This document shows positions 1-10,830 of a stretch of 32,941 nucleotides of DNA, in pieces. The notes below the pieces were generated by a model that was given only the letters and a program-made list of their open reading frames with translations, searched no databases and was not told the origin of the DNA. Both the position numbers and the translations under genes were made by a program. Positions within the stretch are counted from its first letter, which is position 1. The number at the start of each line of letters is the position of its first letter. The stretch comes from Schoenoplectus triqueter (Eukaryota; Streptophyta; Magnoliopsida; Poales; Cyperaceae). The stretch covers positions 1 through 32,941 of the forward strand of contig CAXKVV010000251.1 of NCBI GenBank assembly GCA_964058805.1, given 5' to 3'.

Positions 1-3000
1 GACATGGAAATCAGATTGTTATTTTAGTACACATTCTTTATATATTTCTCAATTTTATATCTATTTGGAATTCACCCACTCCATTAAAGGTTAAGAATTT
101 TTTTGTGGTTGATCAAACAGAATAAAGTACTAACTAAGGATAATTTAATTAAAAGGAAATGATAGGGTGACTCTAAATGTATTTTTTTATGGAGTTGAGA
201 AATAATCGTCTATTTGTTTAGTTTAATATGGTATCATGTATATGGTCTTGGATATGTAAGTATAATAATTGTAAGTTTACTTGTAAATCAATAGAAGATT
301 TAATTATGATATCTTGGTGCTTTGTTTTCATATAAAAATTTCAAAGTATACAAGGTGGTTAGGTGTTGTACTTTGGACAATGTGGAAAGAGAGAGTACTC
401 ATTTTTGAACGGGGAAATTATAAAAATATACAAGCTCTAGTAATGTTATTTATGTTGGGTTTTAGAATGTACAAATCTCGTTAATGCTTAAGCCACAGAA
501 AGACCCTAAAATAAAAATTTTACTTCTACTTAACACTGAATGAAAATATTAACGTTTGATAGAAATCACACGCATACATACCTTATGTAGGAAAAATGAA
601 TACCACACATTTTAGAATTTAACACTGAATGAAAACATTAATGATATGAACAAACTTTTATTTAATATTTCATTCGGGGTCTATAAAATACGATGTTCCT
701 AAAATATCTATTTATGTGACTAAAATGACAACTATTTGTCTATGGTCTATAGAACTTGATCATCATTTAATCTATATACGAACCTGATAGCAATTAATTA
801 GTGTTCCTGCTAATTACCTTGGTTAGTGACTTTTAAAAGTATATTCTATGTTATGAAGTTTCACAATTTCAATCATGAACTCGGAATGATGCATAAATTT
901 AATAATATTCAAGAAAATAAAATATCATTTAAATATTTAATTCATGAACAAAGCTTTATATAACCAATTTATCGTATTATTGAATTCAAAATTATTACAA
1001 ACTAACAATTTACTTAGCTAAATACTGAAATTTAAGTTAAGGAGAGGAGTTTCAAACTAGTTTACATTTGATATTACCTACTGATATAAATCATATAATA
1101 TAGCTAGTGCAGGTTCTAGAAAAATACTTTACATTTGATACTAGGAGGGGAAGAGGCCTAGTCTGGTGAAGAACTTGATAGGCGGTTTCATTCTCTTCTT
1201 GATTGCTAATATTTTGATACAATAGTTGTAACTTTTGTAGTTTAAGTTTTAGATTTATCTAGTCCTAAGGAGTGTCTCAAGAAAAATGTTATTAGACTTT
1301 GTCATTTGAGGCTAGACAAACATTTGAAAAGCTGGAAGAAATATTGATTGACTGGCAGTGAAGAATCAATCTAATATTTCTGAGTTTCTGTGATTAGGGT
1401 TCTTATTTTGAAATGGTTATATGCTATTGTGTTAGAAAATTATTACTATGTTGCTTTTGTGGTTTGTTAAGTTTTAGTTTGTGTAATGAAATGGTAGTGA
1501 TATTGTAGTTAAATTCTTAGGTACCAGGAAATGGTATTCAAAACTTGGCTTCAATAGAAACATGTGGTATATGCCATTTTTTGTCGAGAAAAAGAAATTA
1601 TGATTCAAATAATAATTCAAATATAATTTAAGAATAATTTATTTCTATAATATATATATTTATAAAAATAACATAATCCATAGTTTTACCTTTTTTTCTT
1701 AAAAGCTGTTTGTTGCAGAAGATCCGACGAAGAAAGAGAGAGATTTTGTATTTTACCCACTAAATTAAAGAAAGGAGTAAAGGACAATGAGCTCCTTGCC
1801 TCCCAATTAAGGATGGTAATTGGTAAGTTGGTAATATATCCTACTGAATCCGTCCGAGTCCGATCCGATAACTAATCTGTTCGGTTCAGATAGAGAACGG
1901 GTACAGGCGTACAGCCGCTTCCAACCAATCGACAGTTCAAAATGAGTATGGGCTTGAGACGAGGCATAGTACCTGGTCGAGAGGCGCGCAAGGTAGAGAG
2001 TACTTTTTGTGCAACCCACCATGGAATCTAATACTAAACGTAAGCAAGTATTTGCATATGTTCAGAAGCTGATTAGTACTTCTAATGCAGTGGGGGAGCT
2101 TCATGCATTTGTTTTGAGCTGTGGCCCCCTTAAAATTAAAACTTACTAAAGATTATTAATTCATAATTAATACAAAATCACCGTAAAGTATAAAGGTTTT
2201 GTGCTTTGATCTGGCAAGGAATTGTTTAGAGGTTGATGTGGTTAGTATTTTACTATTTTATTTGGATTGCATGTGCGTGGGGGCCTGTTTAAAGTGGGAT
2301 TGACTGCAAATTCCATCAAGAGAAGGGAATTTTGGTGATTTTTTTGAGAGGAAATTTATTTAACCGTTAAATTCAACTTAAAATCATTTTTAAATCCGAT
2401 TTACTAATGAATTTGATTATTTGAATCTGATAAGATATCATAATCTGATGATCAGTATCGCTAATTAAAATTCTGGTGTATGTATCGGTTTCAAATTAAC
2501 GTCTTCGTATTCAATATTAAGTAGGAGAAGCTGGGTCATCCAGGTGCTTTATGCACGGGTGAGGCAAGTAGGAATACAAAGAAAGCTCTGACCTCTCACG
2601 TGAAAAAGGACAATCAATTAAAATTACCTTTTTCTCAATCATAGAGCAATGAATTATTACGATTTAAACGCGAATAGTCCATCAAATTCGTAAAGTACGC
2701 AATTTTTTTACGGCAATACGAAATAGTGAGAGATATTTTTTGGAATTTGGTAAGCATTTTCCCCTCTAACACATTGTGAACCTTGAAACACAATTTGCTA
2801 TTTATGGCTTAATTTTTCAAGGTTACCCAATCAATATAAAGTCGGTTTGGATCATTTAGTCAAAAGAAAATAATTAACAACTAATGTATAATTTTATTTT
2901 TAATAAGGTCCTCATATTTTAAATTCCATACTGTTAAATTAACAGTAAACATTTTATGACATCATCTTTGAATATTTACAATCTCTTTTGAATTATCGCT

Positions 3001-3536
3001 TCGGTGTCAAGAGCGGTGAGGACCGCTCATGCAAAGACGGTTCATTGTTATTTATATCATAATGATTAAATAATTAAAAAAATATTAATTAACGAATCAT
3101 ATAATAATACACTAAAACAACTATATATGACAGACTGAAAGTGTGAAACTATGATCTGCTTGTTGGTTAATTTTCTTCTCCAAATTTTCAGAACCAGAGT
3201 AAGACACAAATACACAATAATGCTACTTCTATGAATTTTTTTAATTGATGCAGTTTTAGCCGATTTTATTTTATTTGTACAACAGTGTAAGATATGTGGA
3301 GTGGTGAAGCACATCAGCGTGAGGTTTTAGAATACCAATTTTAATATATGTGTGAAAAGACTTCACATATTGTATGAGCTGGATTCGAGCCATAAAGCTG
3401 AATTTTGTTTCCTTTTTCATTCATTTTCAGTGATTTTATTTATATGCAGCTACATGATAGATTTATGTGCAAATTAACTGCGCACACGCATAGGCGGCTG
3501 CAGATAACGCATTTTAAAATATTGCATCTCCTCATA
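1..3536. other. AT-rich spacer without a recognisable gene
   Basis: No reading frame here has a recognisable domain. The stretch is AT-rich and has stop codons in all frames. Three small things can be seen. The phrase AACACTGAATGAAAA occurs twice (about 533 and 621). A GC-richer patch at about 1800-2030 begins AAGGATGGTAATTGG, like the ends of some plant repeats, but no partner end or TSD was found. A 7-bp hairpin, GAGCGGT with ACCGCTC around a GAGG loop, lies at 3011-3028. The segment 1140-1500 is less AT-rich and could be an untranslated region or a decayed exon, but it was not identified. Confidence 0.5.
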
Positions 3537-3544
3537 CTTTAGGC

Positions 3545-4207
3545 TAGAGATTTGAAATGGACTGCACGGTCCGACCCGCTCCGTACCGGATTGTGACCGT
3601 GGACCGGACTGTGGACTGTGGACCGGACCGTCCTGGATCGGACCGCCGGACCACCCCCGGACCGGACCCCCTCTCCCACCCGGCCCCCGCTCTTCAAATC
3701 CAAATTTTATTTTATAATTTTTGATATTTTATAATTTTTTTGTATTATTTGATTTTTAAAGTATTCAAAAATACATAATTAATTCAATCAAAATGATTAT
3801 TTAAAAATTAATAAATTTATTTTTCAACTTTTATTATTTTTTATAATTTTCTGAAATTTTATTTTTTTATAATTTTTTTAATTTTTTAGTACTATTAGGT
3901 TTTTAAACAATTAAAAATAATAATTCGAATTAGTTAAAAAATATTATTAAAAAAATATGATAAATTATTATTTTTTCCAATTTATAAAAAATAAATTCGG
4001 ACCGGACCGGACCGGACCATGGACCGTCCCGTGGGAGTCCGGTCCCCGGGGGCTAACGGTGGGACGGGTTCGGTTTTTTTCAAATTTGGACTACCTTAGA
4101 CCGGACCGTGTGGACCGTGCAGGACCGTGGTTCGTGGACCGTGCGGTACCGTGAACCGTCCGGATTTGAACCGAACCGACCCGGATCGGACCGTAAAAAA
4201 TACTCTA
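3545..4207. mobile_element. Non-autonomous hAT-type element with GGACCG-rich ends
   Basis: A 663-bp element. It begins TAGAGATTTGAAA and ends in TACTCTA, so both termini read TAGAG inwards. It is flanked by near-perfect 8-bp direct repeats, CTTTAGGC (3537-3544) and CTTTAGCC (4208-4215), the TSD length of hAT transposons. Both ends are crowded with GGACCG/CGGTCC motifs (3560-3680 and 4000-4195), as in the subterminal repeats of plant hAT elements, and the core is nearly pure A/T. There is no transposase. The 65-codon open frame over the right-hand GGACCG repeats is a by-product of the repeat. One TSD mismatch suggests an older insertion. Confidence 0.75.
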
Positions 4208-4215
4208 CTTTAGCC

Positions 4216-4842
4216 CTCCAATGCGGTATCCGAGCACACGATGCTCCTCCAAAAGTATGCGTTGTTTCGATGTTCTAGAGTTAGCTCTAGCACTGATAAG
4301 CGTGTAACAAACAGTTTTCAAAACATTGGAGACTCGTTATATTATAAAAAAATTCAGATATATGAATTAAGAAAAAAAAAATTCTGGAAAAGCTTTGTTC
4401 AACCACGCAAGAGTCTGCATATTTTTTGATGGAACGTGCAGAGAAACAATAAATTGAGCACTTGAACACAAATAGCTCACGAATTAATATATATAAATCT
4501 ATCGTATAGTGCTTCTGTCATATCTTCTCACTTCATCCATCTTCACTTACACGCGGAATTGCTTTTTAAATCGTAGCAAAAAAAAACAAAAATCATAGTT
4601 GAAATCTTTTATTTTTTTTCAACTAAAAATTATTCCAAAACTTTTTTAAGAATTTCCTGATTTTAGCTTTTTTAGGGACTTCATTTTTCAGAAGTGGTGG
4701 GAGTATTTGGGACACCATCTTAATGGCCCTATAAATATTTTTTTCCCAAAAATCTATGCCCGCAATGCCTCTCCTTTTCGGTGCACAGGAAAAATCACAT
4801 GGTTGAGAATCTGCACATTTTAAATAGAATAATCTAACTATT
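4216..4842. other. Spacer between two MITEs
   Basis: About 600 bp of AT-rich sequence with no domain-bearing frame and no repeat structure that I can define. Confidence 0.5.
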
Positions 4843-4851
4843 TTTAGACTA

Positions 4852-5243
4852 GAGAAGGGATCGGTTCATAATGGTTTATTTTGACAATTTTGACAATAGA
4901 CCTCTAAATAAATACAAAATAATCTTAAAAATGAGAAAAAAATTATAAATGTGTTCTTTTATTTTTAGGTTGATGGTCATTTAAATTTCATGTAATTTCA
5001 TTATTATTTGATAGTCCATCAAAGACCGTTAAATTAGAACCGTTGTAAATTGTATGAAAATTTGATGGTTTTTGATGGACTATCAAACGATAATGAAATT
5101 GTATGAAATTTAAATAACCATCAATATAAAAGTAGAAGAACACATTTATAAAGTTTTTTTCTATTTTTAAGATTTATTTTGTATTTATTTAGAAATCTAT
5201 TGTCAAGTTATCAAAATAATCCATTATAAAAGGATCCCCACTC
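4852..5243. mobile_element. Mutator-type foldback MITE, 9-bp TSD
   Basis: A 392-bp element that is almost entirely a long inverted repeat. Its left arm (4852 to about 5035) is the approximate reverse complement of its right arm (about 5060-5243), with a short centre. The termini read GAGAAGGGATCGG on the left and GAGTGGGGATCC on the right strand. The flanks are a perfect 9-bp direct repeat, TTTAGACTA, at 4843-4851 and 5244-5252. Long terminal inverted repeats with a 9-bp TSD are the hallmark of MULEs. There is no coding capacity. The RNA would fold into an approximately 180-bp hairpin, a plausible small-RNA precursor. Confidence 0.88.
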
Positions 5244-5252
5244 TTTAGACTA

Positions 5253-5716
5253 TTCATCTACAGTAGAGAGACGCCCCATATATGCAGCGATTTAGAAAAG
5301 ATGTGTTGTTAGAAAAATCATTTTGGAAGTCTATTACTTGTGTAATCATAATATAATTCCAGGGATTTGTTTTGTGGATCATCGTTCAACTGATCATGCT
5401 ACTGATAGCTATGTATGCAAGCCTACTACTGCAGAACAAAAAGGAATTTATGCAAATTGCTACATTATGTACAATTTGTACAAGGATGTACAGTTTAGGT
5501 TTTTCTGAACAGCGCCTCTCGTGAAAATACATTCCATTCTTTTTGAAAATCTGAAAGAAAAAAAATTAACTGCCTGATGGAACTACGAATGTACGAAAAA
5601 CCAACCAATTCACCATTACAAATAGAAGTCAGATGAACAATTTTGTATCTAACTGACAAACTGACAGGATATATAGGATACAGAAGCATGCAACATTGTA
5701 AATACTAAAGTGATAT
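5253..5716. other. 3' flank of the kinase locus
   Basis: This sequence lies immediately downstream (minus strand) of the kinase stop codon and probably contains its 3' UTR. No separate gene was recognised. Confidence 0.4.
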
Positions 5717-6185
5717 TTATCTTGGCGAAGGACCATAATCAGGTGGCCTCATGGCCCCAATATGTACCATCTCAAAATTGCTACTATGTACTGCAGAACC
5801 AACGGGTTTTTCATTTCCTGAATAACCGGTATACTGGCTTATGTCCCCCGAAGCCATGCTACCAGTTTCAAAGCACGACATTTCTAGATTCAGGCTATCC
5901 TTTAACTCGATAACAATTCTTGTCACGTCAGGCCTCTTAGCAGGGTGGTCGGTGCATCTGAGTGCCAAATTTGCAACCTTCCAGATAGAGTTTAAGTTGT
6001 ATTGGACTCCCATATTTGTGTCCAATATACTTTCTATGTTTCCTTTGGATAGCCGTTGCTGCACAAATTGGGTTAACTTCTGTCCACCTTGAAGGACGGG
6101 GGGGTTGCCTGTGATGATTTCTAGCAGGACAATCCCAAAACTGTAAACATCACTTTTTTCTGTGAGTAGTGAGGTCGAAGCGTAA
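5717..6185 (-). CDS. Kinase last exon: subdomains IX-XI and C-terminal tail
   Basis: Follows a long T-tract and the acceptor GGCAG. It encodes YASTSLLTEKSDVYSFG and then IVLLEIITG, a helical region (SIWKVANLALRCTDHPAKRP, carrying the invariant Arg of subdomain XI) and a Ser/Gly-rich tail ending GPSPR, stop at 5717-5719. The frame is open upstream into the intron as far as 6301, but the acceptor and the phase match fix the start at 6185. Confidence 0.88.
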
Positions 6186-6448
6186 CTGCCAAAAAAAAAA
6201 AGAACAAGCAAATAAATAAAAATGGCAAATGAATTCATGAAGTAATGAAAACTAGAAAACAATTGAGCTTTGGCCTTTGGGTAATTTGTGCATTTCATCA
6301 TTATATTTATTTTTTAATTTGGATTAAAATTTTTTGTTTCTATATATAAAATGTTCTCTGATAGGTAAATTAACTTTGCAACCTTAACGAAAAAGAGGAG
6401 GAAAACAAATGCTGCTGACGCCTAGTAGAGTCTGACTGCTGTAGTATT

Positions 6449-6767
6449 TGTTGGCAATAATCACTCACAGAAACTCACTTGATAAAGAAGAAAGAAAACA
6501 AGAACTAGTTTATCTCTGTAATATCTTTTCACTCGATACTTCCAATTATTACAGAACATACATCTATATAGAGTTCGGAAAAATAAAAGGAAAACTAACT
6601 CTGGCATTTCCCTCCTTTTCTAAAAAATAACCGCTATTCCCTCCATTACTCAATAAAACATGCTGTAATTAAAAACACACACCTATTCATAGTAAATAAA
6701 AACACTGGCTAAAATAAAACAGACTATGACTAAAAATACCCCTGTATATTTGAATTACATCTCAACA
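6449..6767 (-). repeat. Copia 3' LTR
   Basis: 319 bp, same length as the 5' LTR with no indels. It contains the stop codon of the polyprotein at 6755-6757. Confidence 0.97.
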
Positions 6768-9010
6768 CCCTCCCTTAATTCAAACTTTGTAACACCCAAT
6801 TTTCTTCTCAGATTCTCCAATGCTGGTAAACACAAAGCCTTGGTTAAAATATCTGCCTTTTGCTCTTCAGTTGTAATGTATTCCAAGCATATTTCTTTTT
6901 CTGCCACTAGATCTCTGATGAAATGAAGCTTGATATCAATATGCTTGCATCTTCCATGCTGAACTGGATTCTTGGACATTGCAATAGTTGATTTATTGTC
7001 ACAAAAAATCACAGTGGCCTCCTCTTGCTTCTGTTCAACATCAGCTAGAACCCTTCTTATCCAAACTGCCTGACATGCTGCTGACCCAACTGCTGCATAT
7101 TCAGCTTCAGCTGTAGACAAGGCCACAGTGGGTTGTTTTTTCGTGTTCCAGCTTACAGGTGCGGTACCAATAAAGAACAAATACCCTGATGTACTTCTTC
7201 TATCATCTTGACATCCAGCCCAGTCACTGTCACTAAAACCAACAAGGCTTGTTGCTTTTGTTCTTCCATACCAGATTCCCAACTCAACTGTGCCTGCTAC
7301 ATATCTCAATACCCTTTTTGCAGCCCCCATGTGATGTTTGCTTGGATTTTGCATGAATCTTGAAATCACACTAACTGAAAAAGTGATGTCAGGTCTAGAG
7401 TGAGTTAAATAAATCAAACCTCCAACTAAACTTCTGAATTTCAAACCATCAGCTGCACCAGTACCATCTTCTTTTACCAGTTTCTCTTTGACGTTCATTG
7501 GAGTTGTGCAAGGATTGCAGTTTATCATTTCAAACTTTTTAAGCAGGTCTCTTGCATACTTCTGCTGTGATAGGAATATGCCATTTTCTCTCTGGATTAT
7601 CTCCAAGCCCAGAAAATATTTAAGAAGACCAAGATCGGTCATCTCAAACTGTTTCTTCATCCTTCTTCTAAATTTAGCCACCATTTCTTGATTTGTACCC
7701 AGATAGATCATGTCATCTACATAGAGACAAACCATCATGAGTGTACCATCCTGCTTTTTCTTGACATAAAGACTTGGTTCACTTTTGCTTCTTGAGAAAC
7801 CTGTATCAGAAAAAAACTGGTCAATTTTACTGTACCAGGCTCTAGGAGCCTGTTTGAGGCCATACAACGCCTTGTGCAGTTTGTACACATGACCTTCTTT
7901 TCCCTTGATTTCAAAATCTTCTGGCTGCTCCACAAATACTTCCTCAACAATCTCACCATTTAAAAAAGCAGACTTCACATCAAATTGATATACTGGCACA
8001 CTCCATACAGCTGCAACTGCTAACAAGATTCTAACTGTTTCAAACCTTGCAACAGGGGAAAAAGTCTCCTCATAATCAATTCCTGGCTGCTGCTTATACC
8101 CCTTTGCTACTAATCTAGCTTTGTGCTTGATAATTTCTCCATCAGGCCCAAATTTTGTTCTAAACACCCATTTCACTCCAACGACATTTTTACCCTTAGG
8201 AACTTCAACTAAGCTCCATGTCTGATTCCTTTCTATTGAATCAATTTCCTCTTTCATAGCTTCTCTCCATTCTTCTTCAATCACTGCTTCTTCATAATTT
8301 TCAGGATCAACTACTAATAGCATCTGTGTTGCATTATAGAGATCATCTAATGTTCTGGTTTTCTTACCAGCAACATCAGAAAACTGGCTTCTGTTGCGCC
8401 TCATGTACACCCTTACAGGTGTCTGCTGTACTTCATTTCTTTCCTCCTCATCACTCTCAGATTCACTCTCATCATCATCTTCAATTGTCTCCACCACTTC
8501 ATTTTCTTCTGACTTTTCTTTCACATCATCCCAAATCCATCTGGCTTTCTCATCAAATTTCACATTTCTTGACACTACTACCTTCTCACCCAAGGGATCA
8601 AACAATCTGTAGCCTTTGGTTTGAAGATAATACCCAATAAAAATATATTTTATGGACTTGTCATCAAGCTTGGATCTCTTGTGCTGCTCAACAAAATCAT
8701 ACCCAATGCACCCAAATATTCTGAGATGTGACACACTTGGTTTTGATCCTGTCCAGGCCTCAAAAGGTGTTATGTCAATAAGTGCTTTGGTTGGTGAAAC
8801 ATTTAGAATATACACTGCTGTAGCAACAGCTTCAGCCCAAAAACGATTTGGCAGCCTCTTATACTTTAACATACTCCTCCCTAACTCAACCACTGATCTG
8901 TTTTTCCTCTCAGCCACTCCATTTTGCTCTGGAGTGTATGGAGTTGTCAACTCATGATGAATTCCCTCCATTTCACAGAAATTAATGAATTCTTTAGACA
9001 AAAAACTCAC
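6755..9010 (-). CDS. Copia integrase C-part, reverse transcriptase, RNase H
   Basis: A 751-codon frame continuing the polyprotein in the -1 frame relative to the gag frame. The first Met is not a natural start. The third integrase catalytic residue is Glu34 in NGVAERKN, giving the D-35-E spacing. An acidic linker (about 163-195) leads to the reverse transcriptase, with Asp344 in DVKSAFL and the YVDD box at 430-433. RNase H carries the FSDSDWAG, LSTAEAEY and CDNKS motifs (Asp594/596, Glu635, Asp671). No internal stops are present. The stop codon lies inside the 3' LTR, so the last codons read through the polypurine tract and the LTR start. In the family this makes cDNA and integrates it in the nucleus. 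Confidence 0.95.
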   Translation of the reverse strand: MSFLSKEFINFCEMEGIHHELTTPYTPEQNGVAERKNRSVVELGRSMLKYKRLPNRFWAEAVATAVYILNVSPTKALIDITPFEAWTGSKPSVSHLRIFGCIGYDFVEQHKRSKLDDKSIKYIFIGYYLQTKGYRLFDPLGEKVVVSRNVKFDEKARWIWDDVKEKSEENEVVETIEDDDESESESDEEERNEVQQTPVRVYMRRNRSQFSDVAGKKTRTLDDLYNATQMLLVVDPENYEEAVIEEEWREAMKEEIDSIERNQTWSLVEVPKGKNVVGVKWVFRTKFGPDGEIIKHKARLVAKGYKQQPGIDYEETFSPVARFETVRILLAVAAVWSVPVYQFDVKSAFLNGEIVEEVFVEQPEDFEIKGKEGHVYKLHKALYGLKQAPRAWYSKIDQFFSDTGFSRSKSEPSLYVKKKQDGTLMMVCLYVDDMIYLGTNQEMVAKFRRRMKKQFEMTDLGLLKYFLGLEIIQRENGIFLSQQKYARDLLKKFEMINCNPCTTPMNVKEKLVKEDGTGAADGLKFRSLVGGLIYLTHSRPDITFSVSVISRFMQNPSKHHMGAAKRVLRYVAGTVELGIWYGRTKATSLVGFSDSDWAGCQDDRRSTSGYLFFIGTAPVSWNTKKQPTVALSTAEAEYAAVGSAACQAVWIRRVLADVEQKQEEATVIFCDNKSTIAMSKNPVQHGRCKHIDIKLHFIRDLVAEKEICLEYITTEEQKADILTKALCLPALENLRRKLGVTKFELREGVEM
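6768..6776 (-). other. Copia polypurine tract
   Basis: On the minus strand AAGGGAGGG directly abuts the 3' LTR start (TGTTGAG). This is the expected RNase H-resistant primer for plus-strand synthesis. It is also translated as part of the polyprotein C-terminus. Confidence 0.88.
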
Positions 9011-10796
9011 CCCCTCTGTCAGTTCTAAGAGTTTTGATATTCTTCCCTGACTGCTTCTCCACTACAGCTTTGAATTTCTTGAAATTCTGAAACGTTTCAG
9101 ACTTGTGATGCAGGAAAAAAATCCAACTCATTCTGCTGAAGTCATCTGTGAATAACAAAAAATATTTACTTCCACCAATTGATTCAGTTTGCATTGGTCC
9201 ACATAGGTCTGCATGAACCAATTCCAACACATTTTCTGCCCTTTTTGCTTGCCCTTTTGGAAATGAACTTCTGGACTGTTTACCAAACACACAACTCTCA
9301 CAGAATTCAACTTCTCCAATTTCAGGTAAACCAACAACCATCCCTTTTTTGCTTAATTGTTTCAAGCCTGTTGAACTCAGATGCCCAAATCTACAATGCC
9401 AAAGGTCTGAGATACTGGTTTCTTGTACTGTTAAGGCTTTAACACTGGTTGTAACTAAGGGAAAGAGCTTATTACCTGACATTTTCACTTCTGCTACAGA
9501 TTGAGATGTGTTTTCATCTATGATTTTACATAAGCCTTCTTTAAACACAACTGAGTAACCATTTTTGGTCAACTGTCCCACACTCAGCAGATTGTGAGAT
9601 AAACTTGGAACAAAATACACATCTTTTATCCTTTTCAAACCAATTGATGTTTTGACATTTACAATACATTTTCCTTCTACTTGAATTGATTTGTCATCAC
9701 CCAGCTTCACTTTCAATCTGTGAGTCTCATCCAAATCCTCAAAGAACTCTTTCTGTCCTGACATATGGTTTGAACACCCACTATCAACAAACCAAAAGTC
9801 ATTAGTTGCTGTTTGACGGTCAGTGTAAGCCATGAACATACTTGCTTCACCTTCATCCCTCTCACTTTCTTCTTCTTTGGCATAACTGGCTTGTTCTTCT
9901 TCCCTCAACTTCTTGTAACACTCAGACTGATAGTGACCAAATTTACCACAATGAAAACATTCTACATGCTTCTTGGTTGAAGTAGGACATTCAGACTGAT
10001 AATGTCCAACCTGATTGCAATTGTAACATTTCACCTTTCTACTATTTTCATCAATCGACTTATACCCTGAAGAATCTGAATTTCTTCCTCCTGCACTTGT
10101 CCCTCTTCCTCTTCTTCCTCTACCAAATACACTTGATGTTCCTCTACTTCTGCCTCTTCCTCTTCCTCTAAAAAACTGACTCTGTGTATAAAATGCCTTC
10201 TCTTCTGATTTCTCTTCTGCTTTTATCAGTCTGGATTCATGGGTCATCAGAGAGCCCATGAGTTCATCAAGGGTGTAAGTTGTAAGATCTTTGGATTCCT
10301 CAATGGCTGCAACTACATGGTTGAAATTATCAGTCAGACTTCTCAGTACTTTGCACACTACTGTCTGATCTGACAATTGATCTCCATAGATCTTCATCTG
10401 ATTTACAATCTTTTGCACTCTTGTCAGAAATTGCTGCATTTTTTCATCTCTCCCCATCTGTAGAGTTTCAAACTCTCTTCTCAGATTTTGTAGTTTGATA
10501 ACCATTACCTTTGCAGTCCTTTGAAAGGAGTTTTGCAGAATCACCCACGCATCTTTTGCTTTAGTGCACGATGCAATTTTAGGAAAGATGGAGTCATCCA
10601 TGGCTTGTTGAATCAACATCAGGGCTTTGGCATCACGTTTGTTGGTTTCATCAGGATTTGGATTTGGATTTGGAGTACCACTCTCAACTATATCCCATAA
10701 CCCCTGCGATTTGAATACAGTGGTCATTTTGATCTTCCAGAAATCATAATTGTCACCATTAAACGAAGGAACTGACAATTGATTAGAACTACTCAT
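8994..10796 (-). CDS. Copia gag-protease-integrase N-terminal part
   Basis: A 600-residue frame beginning MSSSNQLSVPSFNGDNYDFW, typical for the copia gag N-terminus. Residues 1-200 are a gag domain of the UBN2 type. An Arg/Gly-rich segment (about 209-235) precedes two CCHC zinc knuckles (257-270 and 280-293) that package RNA. The aspartic protease active site is DSG at 338-340. The integrase zinc motif uses His467, His472, Cys499 and Cys502, and catalytic Asp530 and Asp593 lie in VHADLCGP and RTDRGGEF. The frame ends prematurely just after the second Asp because of one extra base in the T6 run (A6 on plus, 9000-9005); the missing integrase part follows in the next frame. The start Met lies 20 bp inside the PBS, as is usual. 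Confidence 0.95.
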   Translation of the reverse strand: MSSSNQLSVPSFNGDNYDFWKIKMTTVFKSQGLWDIVESGTPNPNPNPDETNKRDAKALMLIQQAMDDSIFPKIASCTKAKDAWVILQNSFQRTAKVMVIKLQNLRREFETLQMGRDEKMQQFLTRVQKIVNQMKIYGDQLSDQTVVCKVLRSLTDNFNHVVAAIEESKDLTTYTLDELMGSLMTHESRLIKAEEKSEEKAFYTQSQFFRGRGRGRSRGTSSVFGRGRRGRGTSAGGRNSDSSGYKSIDENSRKVKCYNCNQVGHYQSECPTSTKKHVECFHCGKFGHYQSECYKKLREEEQASYAKEEESERDEGEASMFMAYTDRQTATNDFWFVDSGCSNHMSGQKEFFEDLDETHRLKVKLGDDKSIQVEGKCIVNVKTSIGLKRIKDVYFVPSLSHNLLSVGQLTKNGYSVVFKEGLCKIIDENTSQSVAEVKMSGNKLFPLVTTSVKALTVQETSISDLWHCRFGHLSSTGLKQLSKKGMVVGLPEIGEVEFCESCVFGKQSRSSFPKGQAKRAENVLELVHADLCGPMQTESIGGSKYFLLFTDDFSRMSWIFFLHHKSETFQNFKKFKAVVEKQSGKNIKTLRTDRGGEFFV

Positions 10797-10815
10797 TCTT
10801 GGCCCTCAATCCCTC

Positions 10816-10827
10816 GCTCTGATACCA
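10816..10827 (-). other. Copia primer binding site (tRNA-iMet type)
   Basis: Three bases inside the 5' LTR the minus strand reads TGGTATCAGAGC, the complement of the plant initiator tRNA-Met 3' end used by most copia elements to prime minus-strand DNA synthesis. The following bases (GAGGG) depart from the longest form of this site. Confidence 0.9.
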
Positions 10828-10830
10828 CAA

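Noticed and set aside
1140..1500. Possible decayed exon reading SPKECLKKNVIRLCHLRLDK
   Set aside because: Short, flanked by stops, no family recognised.
1797..2030. Possible hAT or LTR end (AAGGATGGTAATTGG)
   Set aside because: No partner terminus or TSD found; kept only as a repeat-like patch.
2281..2310. PIF/Tourist-like start (GGGGCCTGTTT)
   Set aside because: No matching inverted end or 3-bp TSD nearby.
3957..4154. 65-codon frame rich in Arg, Pro and Gly
   Set aside because: Translation of the GGACCG subterminal repeats of the hAT element.
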